Assembly: GCA_904419315.1 (NCBI GenBank) | Contig: CAJFQY010000041.1 | Coordinates: 1-12,659, forward strand | Reading direction: 5' to 3' | Source of the DNA: Zongyangia gallinarum | GTDB taxonomy: Bacteria; Bacillota; Clostridia; Oscillospirales; Ruminococcaceae | DNA: 12,659 nucleotides | Part shown: piece after piece, positions 5,378 to 11,763 of the stretch | Layout: the number at the start of each line of letters is the position of its first letter | Numbering within the stretch: the stretch's first letter is position 1 | The notes under the pieces: model-generated | Seen by the model: the letters and a program-made list of their open reading frames with translations, nothing else | Databases searched by the model: none | Told to the model about the DNA's origin: nothing | Made by a program: the position numbers and the translations under genes

Positions 5378-5872
5378 ATGAAAGGATATTTAAAGATAAA
5401 AAGAGTGCTTGCGCTGTTTTTAGCTATGGCCATGCTGCTGGCCATGGTGGGCTGCAGCGGTGGGAAAAGCGCAGAGGAACAATATAGCGAAGAGTTAGAC
5501 ACTATCTCATCTGAGATTGGTGAAGTATTTACCGATTTTAGCCAACAGCTTCCCACGCTTGACCCCAACGACAGTACATCCTTAGAAAAGGTAGAGGGAT
5601 TGCTGGATCAGATGAACGAAACATTTCGCAAGCTTGGAGATTTAGAGGCGCCGGAAAAATACCGTCAGGTGCAGCAGTTACTTGATGAATCGTCAGATCA
5701 TGCCCTGCAGGGTTTGGAGATGATACAGGAGGAGTTACAGGTCTACTTCACCGGCGGGAATCCTTCTGGGAACTCCCAGAAGCTTGCCGAGGGAACCCAG
5801 CTTTTGCTGACGGCATCACAAAAGCTTCAGGAGGCAGGAGAAAAACGCCAAGAGATCGAAGGGAATTCATAA
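5378..5872 (+). CDS. Small predicted lipoprotein, helical, function unknown
   Basis: A 164-aa product with a basic N-terminus (MKGYLKIKRV), a hydrophobic core LALFLAMAMLLAM and a lipobox ending VGC, giving Cys26 as the lipidated residue. The mature part is acidic and predicted almost wholly alpha-helical. Heptad-like stretches run from about residue 36 to 110 (EELDTISSEIGEVF…LEKVEGLLDQMNETFRKLGDL) and again near 135-160. A short Gly/Asn/Pro break (TGGNPSGNS, about 125-133) separates the last helix. The helical LxAPxxY-containing layout resembles several uncharacterised Firmicutes lipoproteins, but I cannot name a family. The gene has its own extended -10 promoter and a strong terminator, so it is monocistronic. 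It occupies the place where sigG often follows sigE. No sporulation-type promoter was noticed, so a vegetative envelope role is more likely. Confidence 0.82.
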   Translation: MKGYLKIKRVLALFLAMAMLLAMVGCSGGKSAEEQYSEELDTISSEIGEVFTDFSQQLPTLDPNDSTSLEKVEGLLDQMNETFRKLGDLEAPEKYRQVQQLLDESSDHALQGLEMIQEELQVYFTGGNPSGNSQKLAEGTQLLLTASQKLQEAGEKRQEIEGNS

Positions 5873-5876
5873 AGGA

Positions 5877-5910
5877 ATCGGGATCGCTATGAAGGTGATC
5901 CCGATTTTTT
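5877..5910 (+). terminator. Rho-independent terminator of the lipoprotein gene
   Basis: Perfect 9-bp stem ATCGGGATC / GATCCCGAT (5877-5885, 5897-5905) with an 11-nt loop, followed directly by a T run (5905-5910). It begins 4 nt after the stop codon. Confidence 0.88.
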
Positions 5911-6018
5911 AAACATAGATCTTCAATAGATCATAAAGAATGTGTAGCCTTTTTAACTAAGATGAAAGTTCTCAAATTAGAGGTTTTCCACGAACTTTTC
6001 CAAGACGGTACTTTCTTA

Positions 6019-6047
6019 TTGAATGGGTAAATGTTTCTTATTATAAT
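6019..6047 (+). promoter_or_regulatory. Sigma-A-type promoter of the GH32 gene
   Basis: TTGAAT (6019-6024), a 17-bp spacer and TATAAT (6042-6047). Transcription would start near 6054, leaving an 87-nt leader. About 19 bp upstream of the -35 ends an imperfect dyad, GAAAGTTC (5964-5971) with GAACTTTTC (5992-6000), that could be an operator. I found no catabolite-control (cre) sequence. Confidence 0.65.
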
Positions 6048-6140
6048 AGATACGATTAGATCATTTTGGAAGGGCGAAAGGGGGGAAGATAGTTTTTAGC
6101 TTTTAACGGTTTGAGGAATTGAGAAGAAAAGGAGTATTGT

Positions 6141-9100
6141 ATGCAACAGAAACAAACGAAAAAAGGCGGTGGACAGATGCCTCGCCGTATTCTCTCATTG
6201 TTGCTCGCGCTTGTGATGAGTTTCTCCCTGTTTTCCGTGGGCTCCCTCACCACAATCGCTGCCGACCTCCAGGATTTAGAAGGGGTCGCTGGAAGCAATG
6301 TAACCGGAAATGCCCAAGATGGCTATACGGTAGAGAGAATTGAGAATCAGAATAATTTTGTTGGATCTTCGGCCAAAGTAGAGGCATTTACCTATGAGGC
6401 GGATATGTTAATTAGCCCCGATGGGAGCAGAAAGAGCACCATGGTCTTTGGCGCGGCAGAATCCGGCGGCGAAATGTCCCATCCTTTCTTTGGTATGGAG
6501 GTATCTGCGCAGCCCAATAACGATAAATATGACCTGTATCTCACCATGTTCTGCGAACTGGCGGTAGCTAATCCTGTCTATCTGTTCATGAATGTGCCGG
6601 CGGGTTACAGTGTGGATTTGACCCAGCCGCAGCACGTAGAGATTACAGTTACCCCCGATAAGGAATTTTCCGTTTCCATCAACAATACCTCGGTACCTGT
6701 ACAGATGACGGCAAATTTCGCGGATTATTACAACGGCGGCTATCTGGGCTTCATGACCTATGATACCCAGGCTGTTTTCAGCAATGTAAAATACTCGGAT
6801 GAAGGCAGCTTTGTTCTTGACGACGGCCTTACCGATTTAGCTGGTGTTGTGGGCAATAACGTCACTGGTGATGCGGCAAGCGGCTATACCGTGGCCAGAG
6901 TGGAAGGACAGAATAACTTTGTGGGTTCTTCCACCAAGGTCAATGCTTTCACTTATGAAGCGGATATCCTGTTTAAGGGAGGTTCCAATAAAGCTACTTT
7001 AACATTTGGCGCCCCCAACGAAGGGGCTGAAATGTCTCATCCTTTTTTTGGCTTGGAGCTTACTGCCGCTCAAGATGGGAATTTATCCCTGACTATGTTT
7101 TATGAGAAGGCTGTTGCCAATGCTGAGTGGATGTTCTCCGGCATCCCGGCAGGTTCTGGCGCGGACCTGTCTGAGCCCCAGCATATTAAGGTTACGGTAA
7201 CGCCTTCGAAAGTGTTTTCCGTTACTGTGAATGACGAGCCTGTTACTGTCAATATGCCGGCTTCTTTTGCCGACTATTACAACGGCGGCTATCTAGGCTT
7301 TATGACCTATGATACAGAGGCTGTTTTCAGCAATGTAAGATACTCCGATGACGGGGATTTCCTCGTTGGTGAATTTATCACCAACTTGACTGGCTGGCGT
7401 GGAGTTAGCGGCACCTGGACCGAGCTTCCTGAGGGCTATCAAGGCTCTGGCACGGGCAATGTCTTCGCCATGTCCACCACCATGGTCAATAGTTCCGACC
7501 CCTTTACATATGAAGCAGAATTAAACCTCCCTGTGGGTCAGCAGGCTGGCGGTATTGTCTTTGGTGTCAGAGACCCGGCTAACCCGCTGAGCAAGTGGTT
7601 CTGCCTCAATGTGGATCGCGGCGGAAATGCCTGCATCTTCTCTGAGACAAACGGTGTCGCAGATTTCATTCAGGCGATTCCCTTAAGCGAAGAGCAGAAG
7701 AACCAGACCACCTATCAACTGAAGGTAGAGCGGGAAACTGAAAACGGCCCCTTCAACTTCTATCTGGATGGGAATCTGATTCATACCAGAGAACTGCCGG
7801 AATTCCCCGGCGGCTATTTCGGGCTGAATGCCTGCAACGCGACCCTTACCTTTAACAATGTAAACTACACTGTCAATGGTGGTACCTTGGAAGGCTTCTC
7901 CACCAACCTCACTGGGTGGAAGGGCCTCAACGGTACCTGGACAGAGGAATCCAGCGGTTACAAAGGCGTGGATGCTGGCAAGGACACCTTTGCTTACGCT
8001 GACGCTCCTTCCGTAGCCAGCGATGATACCTTTATCTATGAGGCTGATGTGGAACTGAAATCCGGGCAGTACGGCGCGGGAATTACTTTTGGACTTCAAA
8101 ACCCCGATAATCCTACCAATGAGCGTGGGGAGCCGGACCATCTGTTCGCTTTGATGGTGGTTAAGGGCGGCAACTCTGTTTTCGCCTTTGCCCACAAAGA
8201 TGGCAAAGACGAATTTGTCAATACCAGCGCCCTGTCTGCTGCTGACCAAAATACAGAGATTTATCACCTGCGGGTGGAATATCTGGGCTCCGGTGTCGCT
8301 AATTTCTATGTCAACGGAACACTGTATCACTCCTTTAACCTTCCCACCTTTGAGGGAGGACAGTTTGGCCTCATTTTGGCCACAGGCACAACGGCTACCT
8401 TCAATAATGTGAACTATTATTCCGCCGTTCAGCCGGAGATCGCCAGCATTACGGTGGAAGGCGCCCAGATGAATGAAAAGTTTGATCCTGATGTTCACGC
8501 TTACATGGGCAGCGTACCCAATGGGACAACCTCTGTGAATATTACAGCTGAATGCACAGAAGGTTTGGTGCTGAGCATTGGAAATACCACTGCGACCAGC
8601 GGCCAGCCGGTTAATGTAGCACTGGGTGAGGACTATAATACCATCAAGGTGGTAGCTCGGGATCCAGAGTCGGGCCTTTCTGTCAGCTATAGCATCAACA
8701 TTCAGCAGATGTTTGATGAGGAGACCATCTACGATCAAGAATACCGTCCGACCTACCACTTTACCCCCTACCGGCATCAGATGAACGACCCCAATGGGTT
8801 GGTTTATAATGAAGTTACTGGGGAATACCATATGTTCTTCCAGACCAATCGTGGCTTTGACAGTGGTGTCGGTACCGGGACAACCAGCTGGGGACATGCG
8901 GTCTCCAAGGATATGGTCAATTGGCAGGAGCTGCCCTTGGCCATCACCCCGGATGATCTGGGTGTCATCTACTCCGGCTCCGCGGTCATCGATTATAACA
9001 ACACCTCTGGATTGTTTGACGAGAGTACGCCTCCGGGAGCCAGAATGGTTGCCTTCTACACTAATTACGGTGGGGATACTACTTTGGGCTTGACCAAGCA

Positions 9101-11075
9101 GTCTATGGCTTACTCCACCGATAATGGCCGTACTTGGATCAAATACGAAAATAACCCTGTTGTTTCCAACGTTGGCGGGATTTACGGATCTTCTGCCCGT
9201 GATCCCAAGGTCTTCTGGTATGAAGACGCAACGATGGAAAACGGTGGCATTTGGGTCATGGTCACTGTGGATTATCTGGAACCTCATGTCCATATGTTTA
9301 CTTCTCACAACCTTATTGACTGGAAGCACAGCGGACAGATTATGGATATCAACGGGAATGCCTTTGGTTCCGAGTGCCCGGATCTGTATCCTCTCGCTCT
9401 GGATGGCGACGAGGGCAACGTCAAATGGGTATTTAGAGGCGGCGGCGTCTTCTATATCGTTGGTCATATGGAAAAGACCGGTGAAGACACTGTCATGTTT
9501 GTTCCTGAGACCGAGAATATCCGTCCCCTTAATGGTATTTCCGATCAGTTCCCTGGCATCCCTGAGCCCGAGCTTTACGCAACCCAGACCTATTCCAACG
9601 AGCCCACCGGCCGGCGCATTTGTGTCAGCTGGATTCGGGAGCGTGGGGGAAATGTTCCAGGAAGAATTTGGAACTCCGCTCAATCTCTGCCTACGGAAAA
9701 TACCCTGCGCACTGTCAATGGCGAGCCCCGGCTCTTTAGCTATCCCACAGAAGAAGTCGACGCTATGCGGGATCAAAAGATCTTTGAGCTCAAAGGCGCG
9801 CAGCTGGATGAAAGCAGCGAAAATGTTCTGAAGGACGTTAAGTCCACCAACTGCGACATGGATGCCACCATTACCTTGGGAACTGCTACTGAAGTAGGCT
9901 TCAAGCTCCGACAGGGTGGAGGCCGCGAACTGATTATCACCTATAATAAAAACGACGGCAAACTCTATGTAGACAAGCGGACTTCAGATGGAGACAATGT
10001 CCTTGATGTCTACAAGCCGGATATGAGCATGATTGATGGAGATACCATCAAATTGCGGATGATGTTGGATCAGATCTGTTACGATGTCTATGGTAATGAT
10101 GGAGAAGTTTGTATCCAAGGCTTCTTCTATAATGATTTGGCCAACAATAGTATGGAATTCTTTACCAACGGTACTGTGACCTTGGATCTGGATATTTACT
10201 CCATGAAGGCCATGGATCGTACTTTGCCGGATCCGGAGCCCATTCCTACCGAACTGAGCAATTTGGAACTCTCCAATGGCACCCTGGATCCCGCCTTTGA
10301 CAAGGCTACCCTGAATTACACCGCCACTGTGGCAAACTCTGTCTCCTCTGTCAAGGTCATGCCCACCTACACCGGCGACACCGCTGTTACCGTCAACGGC
10401 AAGGACGTCGTATCTGGCGCTTACTCCGAGGATATTGCCCTGGAGGTTGGACCTAATGCTATTACCGTGGTAGCGGGGGATAAGACCTACACCATCACCG
10501 TCACAAGAGAAGAGGAAGAACAGCCTCCTGTAGGCGAGAAACCTCTCCTGGATGGCCTGGAGCTCTCTGAAGGCGCCCTTATTCCCGCCTTTGACAAAGA
10601 CACCTTCTCTTACACCGCTGCCGTAGGAAACGAGGCAGAGGGTGTGCAGGTGAAAGCCTTCTTTGCCGATGGCATCACAGCCATGCTGGGAGAAGAGGCA
10701 CTGGAGAGCGGAGTCTACTCTGAAGAGATTCCGCTGCAGGTAGGAGAAAACGAGATTGTAGTTACTCTGAGCCTGGAAGGTGAAGAGAGCGAATATGTGA
10801 TTGTAGTGACACGGGAAGAGGAAGCGGTGACAGAGCCAGAACCCACACCTGGCACCGACAAGCCCAGCATTCCTGGCTCTGACGAAGATCAGGTAGGCGG
10901 CGGGGACTGGGATTGGCCGGATGGCAGTGGAAATGGTTCCGCCAACGGATCCGGTTCTGGTAACAGTGACAAAGAGAACCCTGCTTCCGGAGACAGCAGC
11001 ATGGTAGCTGGAGCGCTGGCGGTCCTGGCCCTGAGTGCTGGCGCTGTAGTGGTTCTCTCCCGCAAGAGAAAATAA
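6141..11075 (+). CDS. Secreted wall-anchored GH32 fructanase (levanase/inulinase type)
   Basis: 1644 aa. Predicted to hydrolyse beta-fructosyl links of levan, inulin or sucrose outside the cell. Residues 1-41: basic N-region and signal peptide ending TIAA. 42-228 and 229-412: two near-identical beta-sandwich modules; 413-586 and 587-762: a second, different pair. All four have the FTYEAD…-type strand and an 'F.NV.Y' ending like CBM66/DUF1080 folds. CBM66 is the levan-binding module of Bacillus SacC. 766-857: cadherin-like domain. About 866-1200: GH32 five-blade propeller with nucleophile Asp883 in MNDPNG, Asp1021 in ARDPKVFW and acid/base Glu1078 in SECPDLYPL, all three catalytic residues present. 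About 1210-1365: GH32 C-terminal beta-sandwich. 1369-1460 and 1468-1555: cadherin-like domains. 1558-1612: Pro/Gly/Ser-rich spacer. 1613-1644: NPASGD sorting signal, hydrophobic helix and RKRK tail. AAAGGAG lies 6 nt before the ATG; Met13 is a weaker alternative. Promoter and terminator flank it, so it is monocistronic. Substrate preference is inference. Confidence 0.93.
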   Translation: MQQKQTKKGGGQMPRRILSLLLALVMSFSLFSVGSLTTIAADLQDLEGVAGSNVTGNAQDGYTVERIENQNNFVGSSAKVEAFTYEADMLISPDGSRKSTMVFGAAESGGEMSHPFFGMEVSAQPNNDKYDLYLTMFCELAVANPVYLFMNVPAGYSVDLTQPQHVEITVTPDKEFSVSINNTSVPVQMTANFADYYNGGYLGFMTYDTQAVFSNVKYSDEGSFVLDDGLTDLAGVVGNNVTGDAASGYTVARVEGQNNFVGSSTKVNAFTYEADILFKGGSNKATLTFGAPNEGAEMSHPFFGLELTAAQDGNLSLTMFYEKAVANAEWMFSGIPAGSGADLSEPQHIKVTVTPSKVFSVTVNDEPVTVNMPASFADYYNGGYLGFMTYDTEAVFSNVRYSDDGDFLVGEFITNLTGWRGVSGTWTELPEGYQGSGTGNVFAMSTTMVNSSDPFTYEAELNLPVGQQAGGIVFGVRDPANPLSKWFCLNVDRGGNACIFSETNGVADFIQAIPLSEEQKNQTTYQLKVERETENGPFNFYLDGNLIHTRELPEFPGGYFGLNACNATLTFNNVNYTVNGGTLEGFSTNLTGWKGLNGTWTEESSGYKGVDAGKDTFAYADAPSVASDDTFIYEADVELKSGQYGAGITFGLQNPDNPTNERGEPDHLFALMVVKGGNSVFAFAHKDGKDEFVNTSALSAADQNTEIYHLRVEYLGSGVANFYVNGTLYHSFNLPTFEGGQFGLILATGTTATFNNVNYYSAVQPEIASITVEGAQMNEKFDPDVHAYMGSVPNGTTSVNITAECTEGLVLSIGNTTATSGQPVNVALGEDYNTIKVVARDPESGLSVSYSINIQQMFDEETIYDQEYRPTYHFTPYRHQMNDPNGLVYNEVTGEYHMFFQTNRGFDSGVGTGTTSWGHAVSKDMVNWQELPLAITPDDLGVIYSGSAVIDYNNTSGLFDESTPPGARMVAFYTNYGGDTTLGLTKQSMAYSTDNGRTWIKYENNPVVSNVGGIYGSSARDPKVFWYEDATMENGGIWVMVTVDYLEPHVHMFTSHNLIDWKHSGQIMDINGNAFGSECPDLYPLALDGDEGNVKWVFRGGGVFYIVGHMEKTGEDTVMFVPETENIRPLNGISDQFPGIPEPELYATQTYSNEPTGRRICVSWIRERGGNVPGRIWNSAQSLPTENTLRTVNGEPRLFSYPTEEVDAMRDQKIFELKGAQLDESSENVLKDVKSTNCDMDATITLGTATEVGFKLRQGGGRELIITYNKNDGKLYVDKRTSDGDNVLDVYKPDMSMIDGDTIKLRMMLDQICYDVYGNDGEVCIQGFFYNDLANNSMEFFTNGTVTLDLDIYSMKAMDRTLPDPEPIPTELSNLELSNGTLDPAFDKATLNYTATVANSVSSVKVMPTYTGDTAVTVNGKDVVSGAYSEDIALEVGPNAITVVAGDKTYTITVTREEEEQPPVGEKPLLDGLELSEGALIPAFDKDTFSYTAAVGNEAEGVQVKAFFADGITAMLGEEALESGVYSEEIPLQVGENEIVVTLSLEGEESEYVIVVTREEEAVTEPEPTPGTDKPSIPGSDEDQVGGGDWDWPDGSGNGSANGSGSGNSDKENPASGDSSMVAGALAVLALSAGAVVVLSRKRK
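6720..7351 (+). repeat. Near-identical 83-nt repeats in GH32 modules 1 and 2
   Basis: Positions 6720-6802 and 7269-7351 differ at about eight of 83 bases and both encode ADYYNGGYLGFMTYDT followed by AVFSNV. They are exactly 549 nt (183 codons) apart and mark the ends of the first two beta-sandwich modules. They show recent or homogenised tandem duplication of a whole module. The rest of the two modules is clearly related but more diverged. A second pair of modules at 7377-7898 and 7899-8426 repeats with a period of about 174 codons. Confidence 0.85.
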
Positions 11076-11114
11076 TCCCTAGTTAAAAGATCTATCATAT
11101 TTTTCATACAGTAT

Positions 11115-11156
11115 AAAAGAAGATCGGCCTCCAATTGCGGAGGCCGATCTTCTTTT
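11115..11156 (+). terminator. Strong hairpin terminator of the GH32 gene
   Basis: A perfect 18-bp stem with GATCGGCCTCC at its core (11115-11132 and 11139-11156) closes a 6-nt loop AATTGC. The base of the stem is A4 on the left and T4 on the right. It lies 39 nt past the GH32 stop. Confidence 0.85.
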
Positions 11157-11265
11157 GGTGATCACAAGAAATGTATTTTTCTTTTAATCAAACAACTCGG
11201 AAATCTCATGCTGGCAGTAAATAAGATTTAATACTTCAATATTTTTTAATCACATTGTTAAAAAA

Positions 11266-11302
11266 CGAAAGCACCTCAATATTTTTCATTGAGGTGCTTT
11301 CG
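11266..11302 (-). terminator. Minus-strand Rho-independent terminator
   Basis: A perfect 15-bp stem CGAAAGCACCTCAAT / ATTGAGGTGCTTTCG (11266-11280 and 11288-11302) with a 7-nt loop. On the minus strand it is followed by a T run (complement of the A run just left of 11266); on the plus strand it is followed by CAGG. It must therefore end a minus-strand transcript. The permease gene further right already has its own terminator at 11677-11707, so this one implies a separate transcript starting between about 11303 and 11677. Confidence 0.8.
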
Positions 11303-11530
11303 TCAGGTTCTCAATATCTTGCCAGAGTATGTTTTTGACATGCATTTGACTCCGACATCTGTCGGATTATAATTCCCAGAAAATGGGAATTCTGAAAGTT
11401 GTACTATTGTTTGCCGTACGCCATAAGGGTAAAGCTTATGAGCACGGCCTGTCTTCCAATCAGATTCCCCCTTTCTAGTTTTTATGTCCCACGGTTTTCG
11501 GGCTCTGAAAACCGCAATGATCATTACCTT
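11303..11530 (-). ncRNA. Candidate structured small RNA (or 73-codon gene), unidentified
   Basis: On the minus strand this segment is a string of hairpins ending in the terminator at 11302-11266: CGGTTTTC / GAAAACCG (11514-11492), CATAAG / CTTATG nested in GCCGT / ACGGC (about 11446-11412), AATTCCCA / TGGGAATT (11391-11371) and TCCGAC / GTCGGA (11366-11351). An open frame of 73 codons (11524-11303) ends exactly at the terminator, but its product is Lys/Arg-rich, matches nothing I know and has only AAAGG two bases before the ATG. I could not match the structure to a known riboswitch, 6S RNA, tmRNA, SRP or RNase P RNA. Upstream (about 11530-11560) is AT-rich with TATATA-like -10 candidates, but there is no clear -35. 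Confidence 0.3.
11346..11373 (+). promoter_or_regulatory. Plus-strand promoter-like pair with palindromic spacer
   Basis: TTGACT (11346-11351), a 16-bp spacer and TATAAT (11368-11373). The palindrome TCCGACATCTGTCGGA (11351-11366) fills the spacer almost completely, and a second dyad (AATTCCCA/TGGGAATT, 11371-11391) covers the -10 and predicted start. This is the layout of a repressor- or MerR-controlled promoter. No plus-strand gene follows; the next plus-strand stop signal is the bidirectional hairpin at 11677-11707. The dyads may instead be stems of a minus-strand RNA. Confidence 0.38.
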
Positions 11531-11676
11531 TGGGTTTATGATATATAAAATTGTAAAGCGGTTATGTGATGGTTATTTGAAGATCACATGAATAATAACG
11601 GAAAATACACGGCATTCAAATTGTTTTGTTATCGCAATGTTTTGCAGGCTGGTCTCGAGGAAATGGAGATCACCAG

Positions 11677-11707
11677 AAAAAAGCGCAGATCGATACTGCG
11701 CTTTTTT
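11677..11707. terminator. Bidirectional terminator after the ABC permease gene
   Basis: GCGCAG / CTGCGC (11683-11688 and 11696-11701) with a 7-nt loop, bordered by six A on the left and six T on the right, giving a stem of up to 12 bp and a T run on either strand. It lies 56 nt beyond the permease stop codon on the minus strand. Confidence 0.85.
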
Positions 11708-11763
11708 CATTTATTTGATTGTGTCTAGTTACTTACTTAATTCTCCACATAGATATATTTTTC

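Noticed and set aside
5911..6140. Catabolite-control (cre) site or riboswitch in the GH32 leader
   Set aside because: No match to the cre consensus and no recognisable riboswitch core; only a promoter and an imperfect dyad could be supported.
6119..6343. 74-codon plus-strand frame overlapping the start of the GH32 gene
   Set aside because: Out of frame with the signal peptide of a convincing gene, no recognisable product.
7683..9776. 697-codon open frame on the minus strand inside the GH32 gene
   Set aside because: It is fully antisense to a gene with a complete GH32 active site and conserved domains. It has no ribosome site, its translation resembles no family, and long antisense frames are expected from the codon use of such genes.
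11410..11450. Group II intron domain V-like hairpin (GCCGT … GCGTACGGC on the minus strand)
   Set aside because: The CGTACGG side looks similar, but the AGC triad and GNRA tetraloop are missing, no domain VI follows and no reverse transcriptase is present.
11490..11530. Possible c-di-GMP-I (GEMM) riboswitch because of a GGGACATAAA-like stretch on the minus strand
   Set aside because: The tetraloop-capped stem before GGGAC and the conserved receptor parts do not line up, and no downstream coding gene is controlled.
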